Assembly (NCBI GenBank): GCA_013433145.1
Contig: CM024182.1
Span: 5,959,974-6,023,973, forward strand
Source: Ascaris suum
Lineage: Eukaryota; Nematoda; Chromadorea; Rhabditida; Ascarididae
Length of the DNA: 64,000 bases
Direction: 5' to 3'
A model generated the notes under the pieces. That model had not been told where the DNA came from, searched no databases, and saw only the letters and a program-made list of their open reading frames with translations. This document shows, piece after piece, positions 14,001 through 26,852 of this stretch; the first letter of the stretch is position 1, and every line of letters begins with the position of its first letter. A program made the position numbers and the translations under genes.

Positions 14001-17000
14001 AAGCTGTCGATTGGCCCGAAATTTATTAGACATTTATCAGTTCGTTATCGGATGGATATCATAACGTTGTCAAGCGGTTACCAAACGACTTTTCTAATCT
14101 CCTCCGCTTTATTCGATGAATGATTTTATTTAGTTTCTAGCTTACTATGTTCATTAGATACATAGCAATATTTATAGTTTTTTAGAAGTTTGAATTGAAC
14201 GTCTCATATTTTAAAAAAATTTGAAAACAGAGCCATATGATCGCTCTTAGATATTTCACTATACGAAATATTCACTTCATCAAATCATGTACTGCTGACA
14301 AAAAAATAATGTAAAATGAAGAATCTAGTGAACTTATTATGCACCACAGTAGAAAATGTTCGAAATACTGTTGTTCAACATACAAGCTTGTTGAGACTTA
14401 GAATAGAATAAATGTTCAAAAACTGATTAACGCTAAAATCGGTGGCAATCTGCGCAAAATATTTCTCGAGGAGAAAAGATTAGGTAGAAAGAAAAGAATA
14501 CAATGCTTAACAAGGAGGAACTGGAAGAGCAGAGGAAGAGTCCAGCTAATCCACTTATGACTAGAAAATTTTGCACACCGATCGGTCGATTGTTAAGTCG
14601 CCGATCGATGAAATTTTTGAGCAGTGACAAACTACCTATCCAGGATTGCATGAAATGCCAATCGAACCCGTCCTGCACATTAAATTTCATAGTATTTCAG
14701 GAAGCGTTGGATGATGTAAGTAGCAAAATGCTTTCATCCTGGAAAGTATGGATTTTCTCGAATATTATTCCAAGGAAATATTACCGATGAGATTTTAAAA
14801 TTATAATAAAGTTAGGAAAACATACAATGAATCGAATGGTTATTGAAAACAACTTACGAGATTAAAAGCGACAAGAACGAAGAATGGAATAAATGTTTGC
14901 GCAATAGAAAGAAGATGAAAATCGAAGAAATAATATATATCACTTTCAAGTACCCAATCCGCTGCTCCGGTACTTTTACTACGAAAGAAATCAGTGCAAT
15001 TGGGAAATTCATATACCTTAAATAAATATTTCTCGAAAAATATATTCTCAACTCTTAATTACTTTCATTAGAAAAACCTCTTATAGAACTATTGAGATAC
15101 GTTTATTGAAATGTAATTTGTTAACGAGTGATCTACTTTAAAAGTGATCTGCTGTGATCAGTTTTATGATCGCTGTTATCGTTGTGACCTTCATTATGTA
15201 ACAAGTTGTAGCCTCATAGTTGTTGATCTTGATGTGTTGTCTCTCCCGTGTGTATTTGACCCCCCATGCCTTCAGGGCCGTAGACGAAGGTATAAATAGG
15301 CCACGGTCTTGCTTGAGAGTTCAATTGTTGTGTTCAACAGGCCATTGAGCAGCTCCCCGCCCGCTCGCATAATCAAAACAAAATACTTCTACTATTGCAT
15401 TGAATCATAGAATTTGGAATTTTCGTTTGTAGAATTTTTTAAAAGAGTCTTATAGAATTCATAGAATTTTATAGATTCATCGAAATGGAATTTCCACAGA
15501 ATTTTTTAAATTATGGAACAAAATAAATGAAATAATCAAATTACTCTTACCTCTATTCAAACATTCGCCTAAAATAGTTCGCAAAATGGAAGAGAATAAA
15601 TTTACCAATGATAACGGGGAAAATACTAGAAAACTTCAGTGAAATAGTTTATTTTTAGGAGACGATGAAGGGAAAAGGAAGTGCATCGTTCTTCATTTCC
15701 TTTTATAGGCAATTCTTTTAAAACAGATATCGCTTATATTATTTCCGCTTTATTGCTTTCATGATCACTTTTCGAATGGAATAAACCGTTGAGAAATCAC
15801 TCAAAATTAAATTTGTTATGACTCTCATTTGATTCTTTTTGTCATTTTCGTAAAAATATTAAGATTGAAATAGTGCACATTATTAAAAAATACATTTTCA
15901 GTAGCTCTGTTTTCAAAAATAACAACTTTATTTTCATCTCAACATCAAATTCCAAATTGATTCCAACTTGACTCCAATTTGATTCCGATTGATTTCAATT
16001 TCCACGTTTTATTTTCGATTGTAATTTTGTGAATATATATCATTCAAAATCCACCTCAACATTTTTTCATCTTTTATTACCTCAATAAAAAATATGTGGA
16101 GACAATAACCATAAGAGAAAACCTCATATAGTGTTTCTAGTCATTTTCATTCTTCTTCATCGTAATATTTGTCTTTGAAAAATCCTAGAAAATCGGCGAA
16201 TAAATTCAAATATCACATTCATTGATCTTGAATCGAAGAAAACTATGTCTTAATTAAATATTTCTACTGCGCAATTTTTTTTTTTGCGCTCTTTTCCATA
16301 GTGACGATCGCTTGTTTTCTTATATTAGCTTGTTCACCAACATCATTTGAGCGGAACAACATCAAATAATCTGACGTTCTATTTTTTCACTCATATCAAA
16401 AACTCCCTATCGATAGCGCTGAACGTTACAAGTAACTCCTGTTCAATTGGCTTAACTCTTGCCCAGATGGCTTAACACCTACTCAGGTAGACTTACACGC
16501 AAATCATACCACAGTAGCGAATGCAGTCGGAAGTCGCAATGTGATGCAGCAGAAAAGTGTGATACACATTGTAATGTGACGTCCACGTACGCTATACATT
16601 CGTTTAAGGATAGCGTTTTTATCTTCTAAAATCCATACGAGACGTTCAAGTGTACCAAATATGAGCATATATGGTATAGCGAGCTGTGTGATTCGACTCA
16701 ATACAAATGCTGGCACAATATAGATGTGATAGAGCACAAAAAGACTCTGAAATTTGCATATTATTTTCTAGTGAGTAGTAAATCTAAAATTTTAGGGGTT
16801 TGAGAATGCAATAAACAAAAAAAAAACATTTATTTATTAAAAATCAATAGAAAATCCGATTTTTCAACGTTTTCCATAGCTCTTCAATAGTGCAGTGAAA
16901 AATTATGCAAATAAAAGCAATTGATCGTCAAATAATGCAAATACAATTTAAAATAGGTGAACTTCTCATCTATTAGCCCTCTTTATAAGAAAACATAAAA

Positions 17001-19979
17001 TTTGCCCTCAAATCTTAGGATTTGAAAAAAAATCAACTTGTAAGTGGAGGATGAGGAAATATACCAAGAACGTTTCAGAAATGTTGGAGAGAATCCCGTC
17101 CTAAAACGGAGAATATTTGGCATCTTTGATTCTGTCGTCGCTTCTAGCGGATTTATAGACGAGGAGGGCAACATTGAAAAGGCGCAAAATTAGAACCCAG
17201 AATCCCGAAGACAGGAGAAAGAGCAGAAGCCTTCTCCCTTCCACCTCCCTCAAGGTGGAGGGCATCTTCCGAGTTCTCAACGGAAGGGTACTGTTGCCGA
17301 AATGTGCGAGGGGGGGGGGGGGGAGGTGAGGGAAAGGACTAAAGTCAAAGCGTTGCGGCCCATTCATAGCAAAAAGCCATTAGCGCCGAAAAGTTGCAAA
17401 AGATGAGGAGAGATTTGAACATAAAATGAGGTCAAAATAGTAAAAAAAAATTTACTCATAGTTCCCATTGAACAGGTATAAGAACTTCTAGTTAGCACAA
17501 AATCGATAATTTCACTAAAAAAATCGATAATTTCACTAAAAAAAATCGATAAATAAAAAATCACCTCAACATGGAGGTATACGATTGCCGCATCGATTCC
17601 AAATAACATTATATATAGCGCACAAAGAAGTGAATCAAGAATTGCCAATACTAGAAAAAAAAAACGAAACATTCAAATAAAGCAATTAAATTGAAAAATA
17701 AAATAAACTATAATATAAATATTCAAATTCATTTAATTATCGAAAGGATTGTTGTTAAATAATTAAAATGTAACCTTATCAATTTCTAGGCATTCGACCG
17801 GAAATTATGAAATCACATAAGAAGTTTTCCAGTAGAAATTTTTGAGACGTCTTAGCGAAAGCATCAATTAATATACATTTGGACATCTGGCAACCTTCCA
17901 AAATTCAAATTTTGAAATAAAATTTAATGCTGAAATTTACGCTAATCTAATGAATTAAAAAAACTTTTCTTTTATAGAAAAATTAAAAAAAAACTTTTTT
18001 TAAAAGAAAATTTATCAAAAAATGCATCAATAAATAATAGAATATGATTATATTTCGATTTTATACGATTCTCATCGATTGAGATTTAATTCGAATAGAA
18101 AAACAAATTTGGCGCATTTGTCCAGATTTGGCGCATTTGTCCAGCGGTAGTTTTTTTTTTGCAATTGCTTCGAATTTTATATCACATTTGAATAACGCAG
18201 CGCAAAATAGTAATATTGCGCTTCTCTTGCAAAAATTCCAGGATTGCATTTTATCTCATATATAGCATGTAATTTCAAAAAATCTCTAATTTTGCAATTT
18301 TCATAGATTAGATTTGCACATTCTTTTGCAATATTGACATAATTCTGAATAAAAGAAGAGCAATTAGGTTGCAAAAAAAGATTGGTCAATAATGAGACTC
18401 GATTTATTGGATAAACTCTCTTTGTTTAGGATATAAATTTTCGGTTGTAATTGTTGAGCAATAAAGTAACATAATTGTAAATAAAGTTATTTTAGAATTC
18501 ATACACACAATGAAATTCAAACTTCAATTGAGTTTGAAAAAAAAAGTCGTTTAATGTTCCTTAAACGTTTGACATTGACCCTTATAGAAGCTGGCTCTTT
18601 AACTCATACCACAGCATAAGCCTAGAACCTGTACCTGGAAAACACCTTAATTTCTCTTTTTTTCCGATCCAGGAATCCGTTTGAGGGGAAAAAGAAGGCA
18701 ATTAAAATAAAAACCAATGAATCGTCCACCTGTCGGATAGAGGGTAGGCGGTGTGTTCGGATATTTACGATTCGAAAAAATATAAACAAGTAGAAGATTG
18801 CCAAAAGTTCCAAGTAATGCGATTGATGATGTGAACGTAAGGAAAATGAACCGTGCCAACGTATATCCTTCAAACTAAAATACCGCATATCGCATTTTAT
18901 CATTTATTCGACCAATTATTTTAAACCGAATTAATATCTATATTGCCTAGTATGAATTATCGAATATCTTGATAGGATTGTACGATTGATATCAGTATGA
19001 ATCTATCGGGAAAAGTTTTAGTGATATGTTCGAATATTCATAAATGAGCACTTTTGGACCGAATTATACCGCATATTTATAGCATCATAATACTAAATAT
19101 AATATCGTACTATTAAAACGAAAAACAATTTCAAGGGATTTTAGGAAAATTGAAGAGCCCGATAGTTGTTCAAAGAAAAAAGATATTATGCTTCAGTATT
19201 TCATTTTGTCGGCTGAATTTTATCGAAATTTTTGCCGTTAGACTAATTGGTATTTATTTTCTTTTCATCTTTGAGACTATGGTAGTTGTAATTTTTACCC
19301 TTCGATATTGAAATCTAAAACTTGGAAGAATAAATCAATTGCAACAATCATTATTAAATGTAATATAGGATTCGTCTCTAGCATTAGAAGAGTAGAAAAT
19401 CAATGCTGAATTTATCGTCATTTCTTAAAGATTCAACAAATAGGTGGCTTTCATTTTTCTATAACAGTTGAGAAAAAAAAAAAGCTGATATTTGAAATTT
19501 TCATTCGAAAATCTAGAAGATATTTCATTTATGCCAAATGATCATTTGTCTATTGCAGTGCAATTTTTAGTTGAAATTCAAAAAAAAAAAAAAACAATTG
19601 CAATAAAAATAGTTGCATCGAATATCTTGAGAAGTGAAATTCGTCACTATTTATTGAGAGAGGAGAAAATTCGCTAGCAAATTTCGAGAGAAGAACTTTT
19701 ATTATGAATACATAATGGATAGAGGATGAACGACACAATAATTACACAAAAAAATTACTATAAAGTAATAAATTCTTATAATAGTTTTAATTGTTATTAG
19801 TTCATACATATAAATTAATAAAAGATTCTAAATCGAGCTATCTTTAGCTCCAGATATATAAAAGCTATTATCTCTAAAATTTGCATATTCAATTTCATGA
19901 ATTAGCAATATTAACAACTTACATCACCACATATTTCGGTTTTCGATACTTCATTCTCATTCCCTTCTATCACGTCCAT
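11027..19979 (-). CDS. Rhodopsin-family seven-transmembrane receptor, probable neuropeptide GPCR
   Basis: Plasma-membrane G-protein-coupled receptor. Eight minus-strand exons join in phase: 19979-19923, 18874-18730, 17650-17565, 16746-16510, 15016-14858, 13753-13645, 12595-12460 and 11249-11027. Together they give 1152 nt, or 383 residues plus stop. TM1 lies near residues 24-49 (GN motif, LLGTFGNLLLVYIF); TM2 at 68-92 with LAILD, the LAxxD motif; TM3 at 106-130, followed by ERLVW at 130-134 where DRY is usual; TM4 at 154-175. ECL2 has a Cys at 182. TM5 is at about 203-232 (FDFHLLSIAQTFIPFF) and leads into a basic, acidic and His-rich ICL3. TM6 is at about 281-306 without CWxP. TM7 is at about 332-355 (SAIRLIIYCICDP in place of NPxxY). 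The pattern recalls nematode peptide receptors of the FMRFamide/AEX-2-like type, from memory and unverified. The short N-terminus is acidic with no signal peptide. Most introns are 0.7-2.6 kb. Ligand unknown. Confidence 0.9.
13549..13565. repeat. G-rich tract in a GPCR intron
   Basis: Near-continuous G run (GGGGGAGGGGGGGGGG) on the plus strand, 80 bp downstream, in the sense of the gene, of the exon ending at 13645. Confidence 0.9.
14858..15016 (-). CDS. GPCR exon 5 (ECL2 and TM5)
   Basis: Fifty-three codons, phase 0 on both sides, acceptor TATTTAAG and donor GTAAGT. It encodes the extracellular-loop-2 cysteine (EFPNCTDFF) and TM5 with a Pro in QTFIPFF. It joins directly to IIVRKLTKKR in the next exon. 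The AAG acceptor is unusual but the frame and motif leave little doubt. Confidence 0.85.
15120..15372 (+). promoter_or_regulatory. TATA-box-containing GC-richer patch, possible solo LTR or promoter
   Basis: A GC-richer 130 bp segment contains GGTATAAATAGG at about 15289-15300, preceded by a run of C and followed about 30 bp downstream by GTTCAATTGTTGTGTTCAACA. The layout resembles a retroviral-type LTR core promoter, but no paired LTR or terminal motif was identified. It lies in the GPCR intron between exons 4 and 5, on the strand opposite the gene. Confidence 0.25.
17310..17323. repeat. G-rich tract in a GPCR intron
   Basis: Run of 14 G on the plus strand (C on the transcribed-gene sense strand) within a locally GC-richer 200 bp of the intron between receptor exons 3 and 4. 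Confidence 0.9.
17509..17552. repeat. Short tandem duplication (AATCGATAATTTCACTAAA)
   Basis: The unit AATCGATAATTTCACTAAA plus extra A residues is repeated twice, with a third partial copy, immediately downstream of the donor of GPCR exon 3. Confidence 0.8.
18102..18142. repeat. Tandem duplication of ATTTGGCGCATTTGTCCAG
   Basis: Two direct copies of a 19-bp unit, adjacent, in the intron between receptor exons 2 and 3. Confidence 0.85.
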
Positions 19980-20198
19980 TTAGAGCGTTTTCGGCCTAGA
20001 ATGAAACGTTTTCATTCGAGCAATATGATTTTTTGAATTGAATAAACGTTGAAGCGCAAAATAATTTTAAATTAAAGAGAATAAAATAAATATAAATCCA
20101 CATGAGTGGAAATCTCATTACTACGGTAATGAATACACGGAAGGTGGAACAGAAAGAGAGGAAGCAAGAGAGAAATGCAAGCGGAAGAAGAGAGTTTT

Positions 20199-20230
20199 CC
20201 CCCCCCCCCCCCCCCTGCCCCCCCCACACC
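20199..20230. repeat. C-rich tract
   Basis: Long C run broken by a single TG, followed by further C blocks. It lies about 220 bp upstream of the GPCR start codon, so it sits in the likely promoter or 5' UTR region of that gene. Confidence 0.9.
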
Positions 20231-20339
20231 CCCCTCTCCGCCATTGGGCACAATCTCTTGTCAACTAGAAGGAGAGCTACGGCAAAAATGATGAAAATTG
20301 TCCACGACAATGAATTACCTCATAGAGATCAATAAAAAT

Positions 20340-21810
20340 TATTCGCTCGAATGCGTAAATTATTCGTTGCAACGAAAAGAAATCGGAAACAATTTTTGGC
20401 GATTTCAATTGAAAAAAGGGGAAATAAGAAAAAAAAAAGGAAGAAATTTGTGTTGAGCATATTGCAAACGATAATCAATCGAATATTGTTTAGATTAGAA
20501 ATATGCCGACAATCATATAGAAATTATTGAAAAATTTTATTGCTCTGATTGAAAAATTTTATTATTGAGTTTTTTTTTCCTCTCAAATATCTCTCATAGA
20601 AGATGAAATTATTCGTTTTTTTTTTTCAACTAGCATAAACTCATGATAAATTTCTATGTAATCCATCCAATTTTCTCTATTCATCTTCGTTTGAAAAAAA
20701 AAATGATGATATATATTTATTATATTTTGCAATTATGATATAGTTATTGCGAAATCCTTACTCTTACAAAATGCAAATTACGAAATGCAAATTTTTCATC
20801 AATAATAGCAGAAAAAAAAATTTGATTATGACTAATAATCGAAATGCACAGTTGAAAGGATTGCATATTTGCAAAAATATATGAGAAGAGGAAAATGCAA
20901 TCGGTTTTCATGATCGGGCAACTCTGATACAAGCGATGATTTCTGTTGTAATGCATTAGTATAGAAAAAGCATTAATTAAAAATGCCCATTGTGCCACGT
21001 TATTCACTTTATTCATTTATTCGTTTTGCATTATTTACAAAAGTGATATCATCAGACAGCTGTTACAAATGCAATGATCAATTGTATATGCAAAAATGCA
21101 ATGATTGTATTAAACGAAGAGCTAATAACGATCATAAAAGAGATTAGCAGTGCGATACAATTGCCGCTCATAATATCCAAAAATTATAATATCCATAGTT
21201 GAGAGTATTTCTATCCACGATAGGATTTTAGCTTCGCAATTTGCAACGTTAGTAAGAAGATCATTTTGAAAACAACTGCTTAAATAATGCGTTAAGTGCT
21301 CAAACAATCAAGTAGTAATGATGATCGAATTAACGAAATTCAATTAGAAATGGAAAAGTCGTTAGGTTTTATCGAGCAAGTTTTCCGGCGAGTATTTTTT
21401 GGAATTCAGTCGGTTGCAACCAAATATTTTCATTAGATTACCCAAGAAAAATAAATTTTTAATCGGCTACTATAGCTACGATGAAGCGTATTGCTTGAAA
21501 GGACTTCCTTCTAATTTCTTTCCTTCCAATCCAAAAAAAAAATTAAATGTTGGATCTTAAGCGCAGAATGTTCTATTTTGCGGCATTTGAAGGGAAAACA
21601 AACACGATAAGGTCATTGTGTACTCACTGGTTTTCATTAGCAGTCATTATGGGCGTTATTTATTCCTTCATTCTTTCTTCGAATGTTTGTCGAGGGATTT
21701 TCTAAGTCACTTTCAGCAATAAATCGCAATTTTGAGGATCTATCTCGAAATGCTTTTCGTCTTCCATTCTTTGATTAATTAAGAAAATGATTTTTAATAA
21801 GATAGTGCAA
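20340..21810. other. Gene-free stretch upstream of the GPCR
   Basis: AT-rich sequence with many A/T homopolymers and repeated TGCAAA-type words. No supported coding exon. Promoter elements of the minus-strand GPCR would be expected at its left edge but none is recognisable by eye. Confidence 0.45.
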
Positions 21811-21818
21811 AATTCGAC

Positions 21819-22432
21819 TCATGGCAGCGGAAAAATGATAAAACCAAGAAATAGAAATCCACTATATCGAACGAAGGGTCCGACATGAACTTGTGGTCTC
21901 ATAGCTTGCCTCTGGGCATGCATAACCAGTGGTAATAAAGATACTAGGAGGAGCAAGAAAAGACCAACTATTACTCAGTAAATTATTTGGCCTACGGCAT
22001 TTCAAAACTCTTAGAAACGAATAAGGCTAGCGAAAGCGTTTCTTTGAAATTATTAAAAGCGAAGAGGGTTTCTGCCGAATCTGAACATACATCATGAAAA
22101 CAATAAACAAAAAAAGCATTAAAAATTCCTCATTTAGTGCTATGCAAATATATCAGTAAAATTTTATCGCCATATCTTTTTTCGCAAAGAACAGAGGTCG
22201 AAAGACAATAACAGAGAGAGAGGGAGAGGGAGAGGGAGAGGAAAAAGGGAGAGAGAAAATAGAAACAAAAAATGTGACCAATCATGTGCTTACCGCAATA
22301 GCTTGTAAGAAGGAGACATAAAAGACGACTTAGCACACTCAAGGGAATAATTAAATGGCCACAATAATGAATGCAAATTTTACTAGCGACATCGGTTGGA
22401 AAACATGACAATATAGAGTCAACATCCAACAT
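21819..22432 (-). CDS. Possible two-exon small membrane protein
   Basis: Exon 22432-22294 starts with ATG, runs 46 codons plus one base and ends at a good GTAAGC donor. Exon 21967-21819 follows acceptor GTAATAG in matching phase and ends at TGA. The predicted product is about 94 residues with two or three hydrophobic segments (for example VGLFLLLLVSLLPLV and GFLFLGFIIF) around a short polar loop. No family is recognised. An alternative acceptor at TCCTCCTAG would give a soluble Cys-containing reading (TTGYACPEASYETTSSC) from another frame, so the frame is not settled. It lies upstream of the GPCR on the same strand. Confidence 0.35.
22209..22256. repeat. (GA)n-rich microsatellite
   Basis: GAGAGAG with GGGAGA variants, within the intron of the possible two-exon gene. 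Confidence 0.9.
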
Positions 22433-24531
22433 AATGAAATGCCCTCTAGGCGCATTTTATCGCCGAGAGATTTAAAATACAGCAGTACAATAAGTTCGAG
22501 ATTACTAAACAATGAACATATTTACATTTTTACTATCATCAATTAGCTTAGTTTTACTCGTAAAAATAGAAATGCAATCGTAAATGTGTTTGCTGTTTGC
22601 GTGGTTGATGCATAAATTGATAACAAAAATTGGAACTACAAATCGCATAAATTCCATCAAAAAGTGGCAATTAAGCTTTACAATGCAAATTGCCGAGAAA
22701 CACTTGGAACGACTAAGAAATACATAGCATTTTTTTTTGAGGAAAACATGTATGATTGCAAAATAGATAACATCTCTCAAGAAACGAATAGAGATTTTAG
22801 AAGTTTTGTTGGGAATTTATTCCGGAGAATAGATACTCTGCAAAAAAAGATTGCAAAAAATGATGGGATATTTCGAGAAGTATTCATTTGGTTCGCACAA
22901 TAGACAAAGTTTATCGAAAAATGCACACATAATTCAAGAAATAGGCAAGATTTATGGAGAAATATATATGATGTTGCAAATAAGGTTTTTTCGAGAAACA
23001 CAAACAAATTCAAAAAAAAGATGAGATTTCATGAGAATTACATAGCTGATCCTAAAAATAGAGAAAGTTCATCAAAAATTACATTTTTGTCTGGAGAAAT
23101 AGAGAGAGTTTGTCGGTAAACAAATATAATCATTGCAGAGAACGTATGTAATAAGAGTTGAAAGTATACTGATCCTATAGAATTCTTTTATCAGTAAGAT
23201 AACATATTAAAACTTATACATTGAAGTTGGATAATATAGTCAGCGTAAGATGATCGAATTAGAAGGAAATTCATAATTAAGCTTAGTGGTGTTATACTTA
23301 TATCATGCTTATCAATAGACTTTCATAAGTTGTCATTAATTTGCTTCTAAACAATTGCGCTAATAATTTACCTATACTAATTAGGGCCTCTTATTTCCTC
23401 TATTCTCACTTGAAAAAAATATAATAATTCCTCGTAATTACCAGGTTTTATTTCAAGATACAATCGATATTTGGGCTATACGAATCTCTTGGACTTTAAC
23501 TTTAACGACTATTTTACAGCTAATCTCAAAGAAGATGCAGAAAGCAATCTAACTCGTTGAAAAACTCGCATCTACTTCATAAGGAGGAAGTGCAAAAATA
23601 TGACATTTAAGTTGCGGAATATGGTGCTATTTGCATGTTATTGCACTCTTTTCGACAAGTTTTTTTTTTTTTTTTTACAAAAGAATCGTTGATGTGGGTA
23701 AGGCGTATATTGGACAATTGTTTTGATTCGATTTCTAATCTGATAAGGAAGATAAAATCTATCATTTGGGATTGTAAAGTGGGTGAAAGAAAGAAGCAAA
23801 ATACTGAAATTAATTTCTAGGTAGTGAAATAATAAACATGTTAGTGAATTGACAAAAGTGCGTAATTTCGTGAAAAGTTTCTATAGTTTGCTAAGCATAT
23901 GTTTCGAAGATTTGATAGATTATCACAAGAAACTTGGAATATTTAAGCTTTTTGATGAAATAGAGTAAACGTCTCTAGGTGAGCTTTACGAATCTTATGA
24001 TAGCTTCAAGGAATGATACGCTAAAAATAAACTCTATAGGCGCTAAAAAAATCTATAAATTAAAATTGAAGCATCGTCCTTATTTGTTTTCATCAAATTC
24101 TTTTGCATCCGAGAAACTTTGCTCAACGGTTTCAGACCGTCGATCAACTTCAATATCTTCCTATCTATGCTCAAATAAGAATCAGAAACTACAGTAAACG
24201 AAAGACATGAGGCATGAAGTAAATCACCTCGTACAAGGATTACTTTCGCATAAAGTCGACCAATAATCTCGCTTTGAATCATTACTCTAATATATTTAAT
24301 GCTCAAATACTCTTCCAACAAATTTAGCGTGAATTTCCTTTGTTCGATGCTATGAACAACGCTCTAAAAAAGAATGTTATGATTCACAGCTATGTAAGCA
24401 AATCGAAGAAGTACGTAGGTAATTCGATAAGTCTAAAAGTTTTCAAAAATTTCATTTATATATTGGCAAACTTCGATAGTAGTGGCAAGTATCAACGAAA
24501 TGATGTTCATAGATTTAGTATTGATCACATG

Positions 24532-24647
<116 letters not shown>

Positions 24648-24769
24648 TTTTCGAATAATTTTTCAAACTGAGTAAAGTGAGCGTAATTGATTGATATGAT
24701 TGAAAAGGACGAACGCTATATTTGCATCCTTCAGCAGTATATCGGAGCTTTTCTTGCCGCATTATGACT

Positions 24770-25060
24770 CTAGAAAAAAGCAAAAGTTCAGGAACAAAAG
24801 TCTATCGCATGTCTCCGACATCCTACTAGAGCTTCTATCGGAAGTTAGTGCCGTCTCATTGCAGAGTATCACTATCGTTCAGGGCTTTCAGCATCTCGCC
24901 CCTCAACCTTCTGCGTTTAAACTCCGAAAGGCTCTTAGCAAGGGACGGATCAGCAAAGCAACTATCATCAAAAAATGTCCAAAGGAAGCGTAGATTTAGC
25001 GTTTCAGATAGGCGATACGGCAATCAACATAGAATTCTCGATAAACCATAGCGCATTTAT
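24770..25060 (-). pseudogene. GC-richer patch, possible decayed coding sequence
   Basis: Composition rises to about 45% GC. On the minus strand a polar reading (TLPLDIF, then DDSCFADPSLAKSLSEFKRR and RGEMLKALNDSDTLQ) can be followed only by crossing one in-frame TGA and one frame change. The plus strand is also open for about 97 codons, so strand is uncertain. No family is recognised. Confidence 0.3.
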
Positions 25061-26810
25061 TTTAATTCAAATCTCTCGATGTGCCATCATACGGCACGAT
25101 TTTTCAGCAATTTCTCCACTATTTTATAGCATATGAAAGCGATAAAAAAATTTCATAACTCAAGAGGAAATGAAATAATTTTTGAACATTTCCGCTCTAT
25201 GGAACAGAAGATTTTCTGATATTAACGTTAAAGTGTTAAACATCGATATCACTGAAGTGAAAGTAATGAATTGCATAAGAGAATGAAATGAAAAATTTTT
25301 TTAAGTGAATGAGTGAAAGAAGTGGAATATTTTTCTCGAAAATCTAGTCGAAAATTTTCCACAATTTTGCAATGAATATAAAAATTTCAAAAAATTATAA
25401 ATATAAAAATCTCTCTGCAAAAATTCGTTATTTTGAAGAAAGTTGTGATCATTATTGTGCTATTTTTTCGTTATTTAAACAATGAGTTCATTAAAATGTT
25501 GAGCGCATTTGAAGCAACATAACTATGAACTTTTCAACAAACATATTTTATACAATATTATTCATTATAATGAACTCATATACTTAATATCATCATAATA
25601 GAATTAATCTTATATAATACTCAATAAATACGCAACTTTTATAGTAGTAAGTTTTATCAAAAATTTCCGTTCTGCAATCCGAAAAAATTATTGCAAAAAT
25701 CTATTGTGTAATTTGCTTTAATATTTTATTACATTGATAAAAATAGCCGCTGTATTACGTTCAGTTAGATGCGCCGCGCCATATAATATCGATTAGGTTC
25801 CTCCAACTTTCAGATGAAAGAAGCTTACGGGGAATTTGTTTGAGATAAGCTTTTCTTTGAAAAAAAAGAGAAAAAAAATTCCCTCTCAAATGAAAGCTGA
25901 ATGCTAACTTAAAAAAGAGAAGAGTTAAGATCTTTTAAAAGATGCTTGCAATGAGCAAAAAAAACACACCAATTTTTCGAGTCATGACGTCATACCGTAA
26001 TGTACGATCCCTTCAAAGTTGGCCAATCCGAATGTGAAATTGGCTATTGGAACCAATATTTAGTTCAAACTGCAAAAACTTAGACTGAATCATCAACCGC
26101 ACATTTCAGATTTGATCATAGGATAGACAATAAAGTTGCCAAAAATCACAATAATTGAGAAGAGGATGACCAGAAGTCTTGAGCCTAAATGGTTAGGCCA
26201 CATCGATTATTTTCGTTGCGATAATGGGAACTTGCTCAATTCTTTGCCACAAATGCATTTCACTTTCTAGAGCAGAATTCATTGAGGGGACTAATGGCTA
26301 GTAAGAAATTTGCATAAGTTGTCAAAATGATATGGCTAAATAGATTTGCTTCATGATACAGTGATGGCATTTTTCAATGGTGGTAACATGATGATTTGAT
26401 GTGCCATTGATAACCATACAGAGGAGTTTTAATGCTGTAAATTCATTGCCTTTAGGTTTTGTCGACGAGATTTCACGTTTCATAAAATTGGGGCATTTGC
26501 TTCATCATGAAATCTCGTCTGTGAATACGAAAATGTGGCTGATTATGCAGCTTATTTTTGGCTCGTAAAGCGATTTTTGGCAACTTAGTCCACTTTTCAA
26601 TCGAAGAGAGCAAATTTGCATACTTGCTATTACAGCCTCTAATAGCAATCTATCTATCAGATGCGCATTGACCTTAGTCGTCTTAAATGGGCAGTCGACA
26701 CAATGAAACGATATTGAGATCGAGGGCAAAGGCCTACTTATAGAAAATAAAAGCTTACGAGAGCAGCCAGTGTGAAACAAGATGTGTTGAACATTGTTCC
26801 ATTCGCAAAT

Positions 26811-26852
26811 GAGAGAGAGAGAAAGAGAGAGAGAGAAAAAAAAAAGAGAGAG
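26811..26852. repeat. (GA)n microsatellite
   Basis: GAGAGAGA array with short A-run interruptions. It creates a Ser-Leu repeat on the minus strand that should not be read as protein. Confidence 0.92.

Noticed and set aside
14503..14715. Plus-strand ATG frame (MLNKEELEEQRKSPANPLMT) with a GTAAGT donor
   Set aside because: Attractive as a gene nested in a GPCR intron, but no second exon or family was found and the minus strand is also open.
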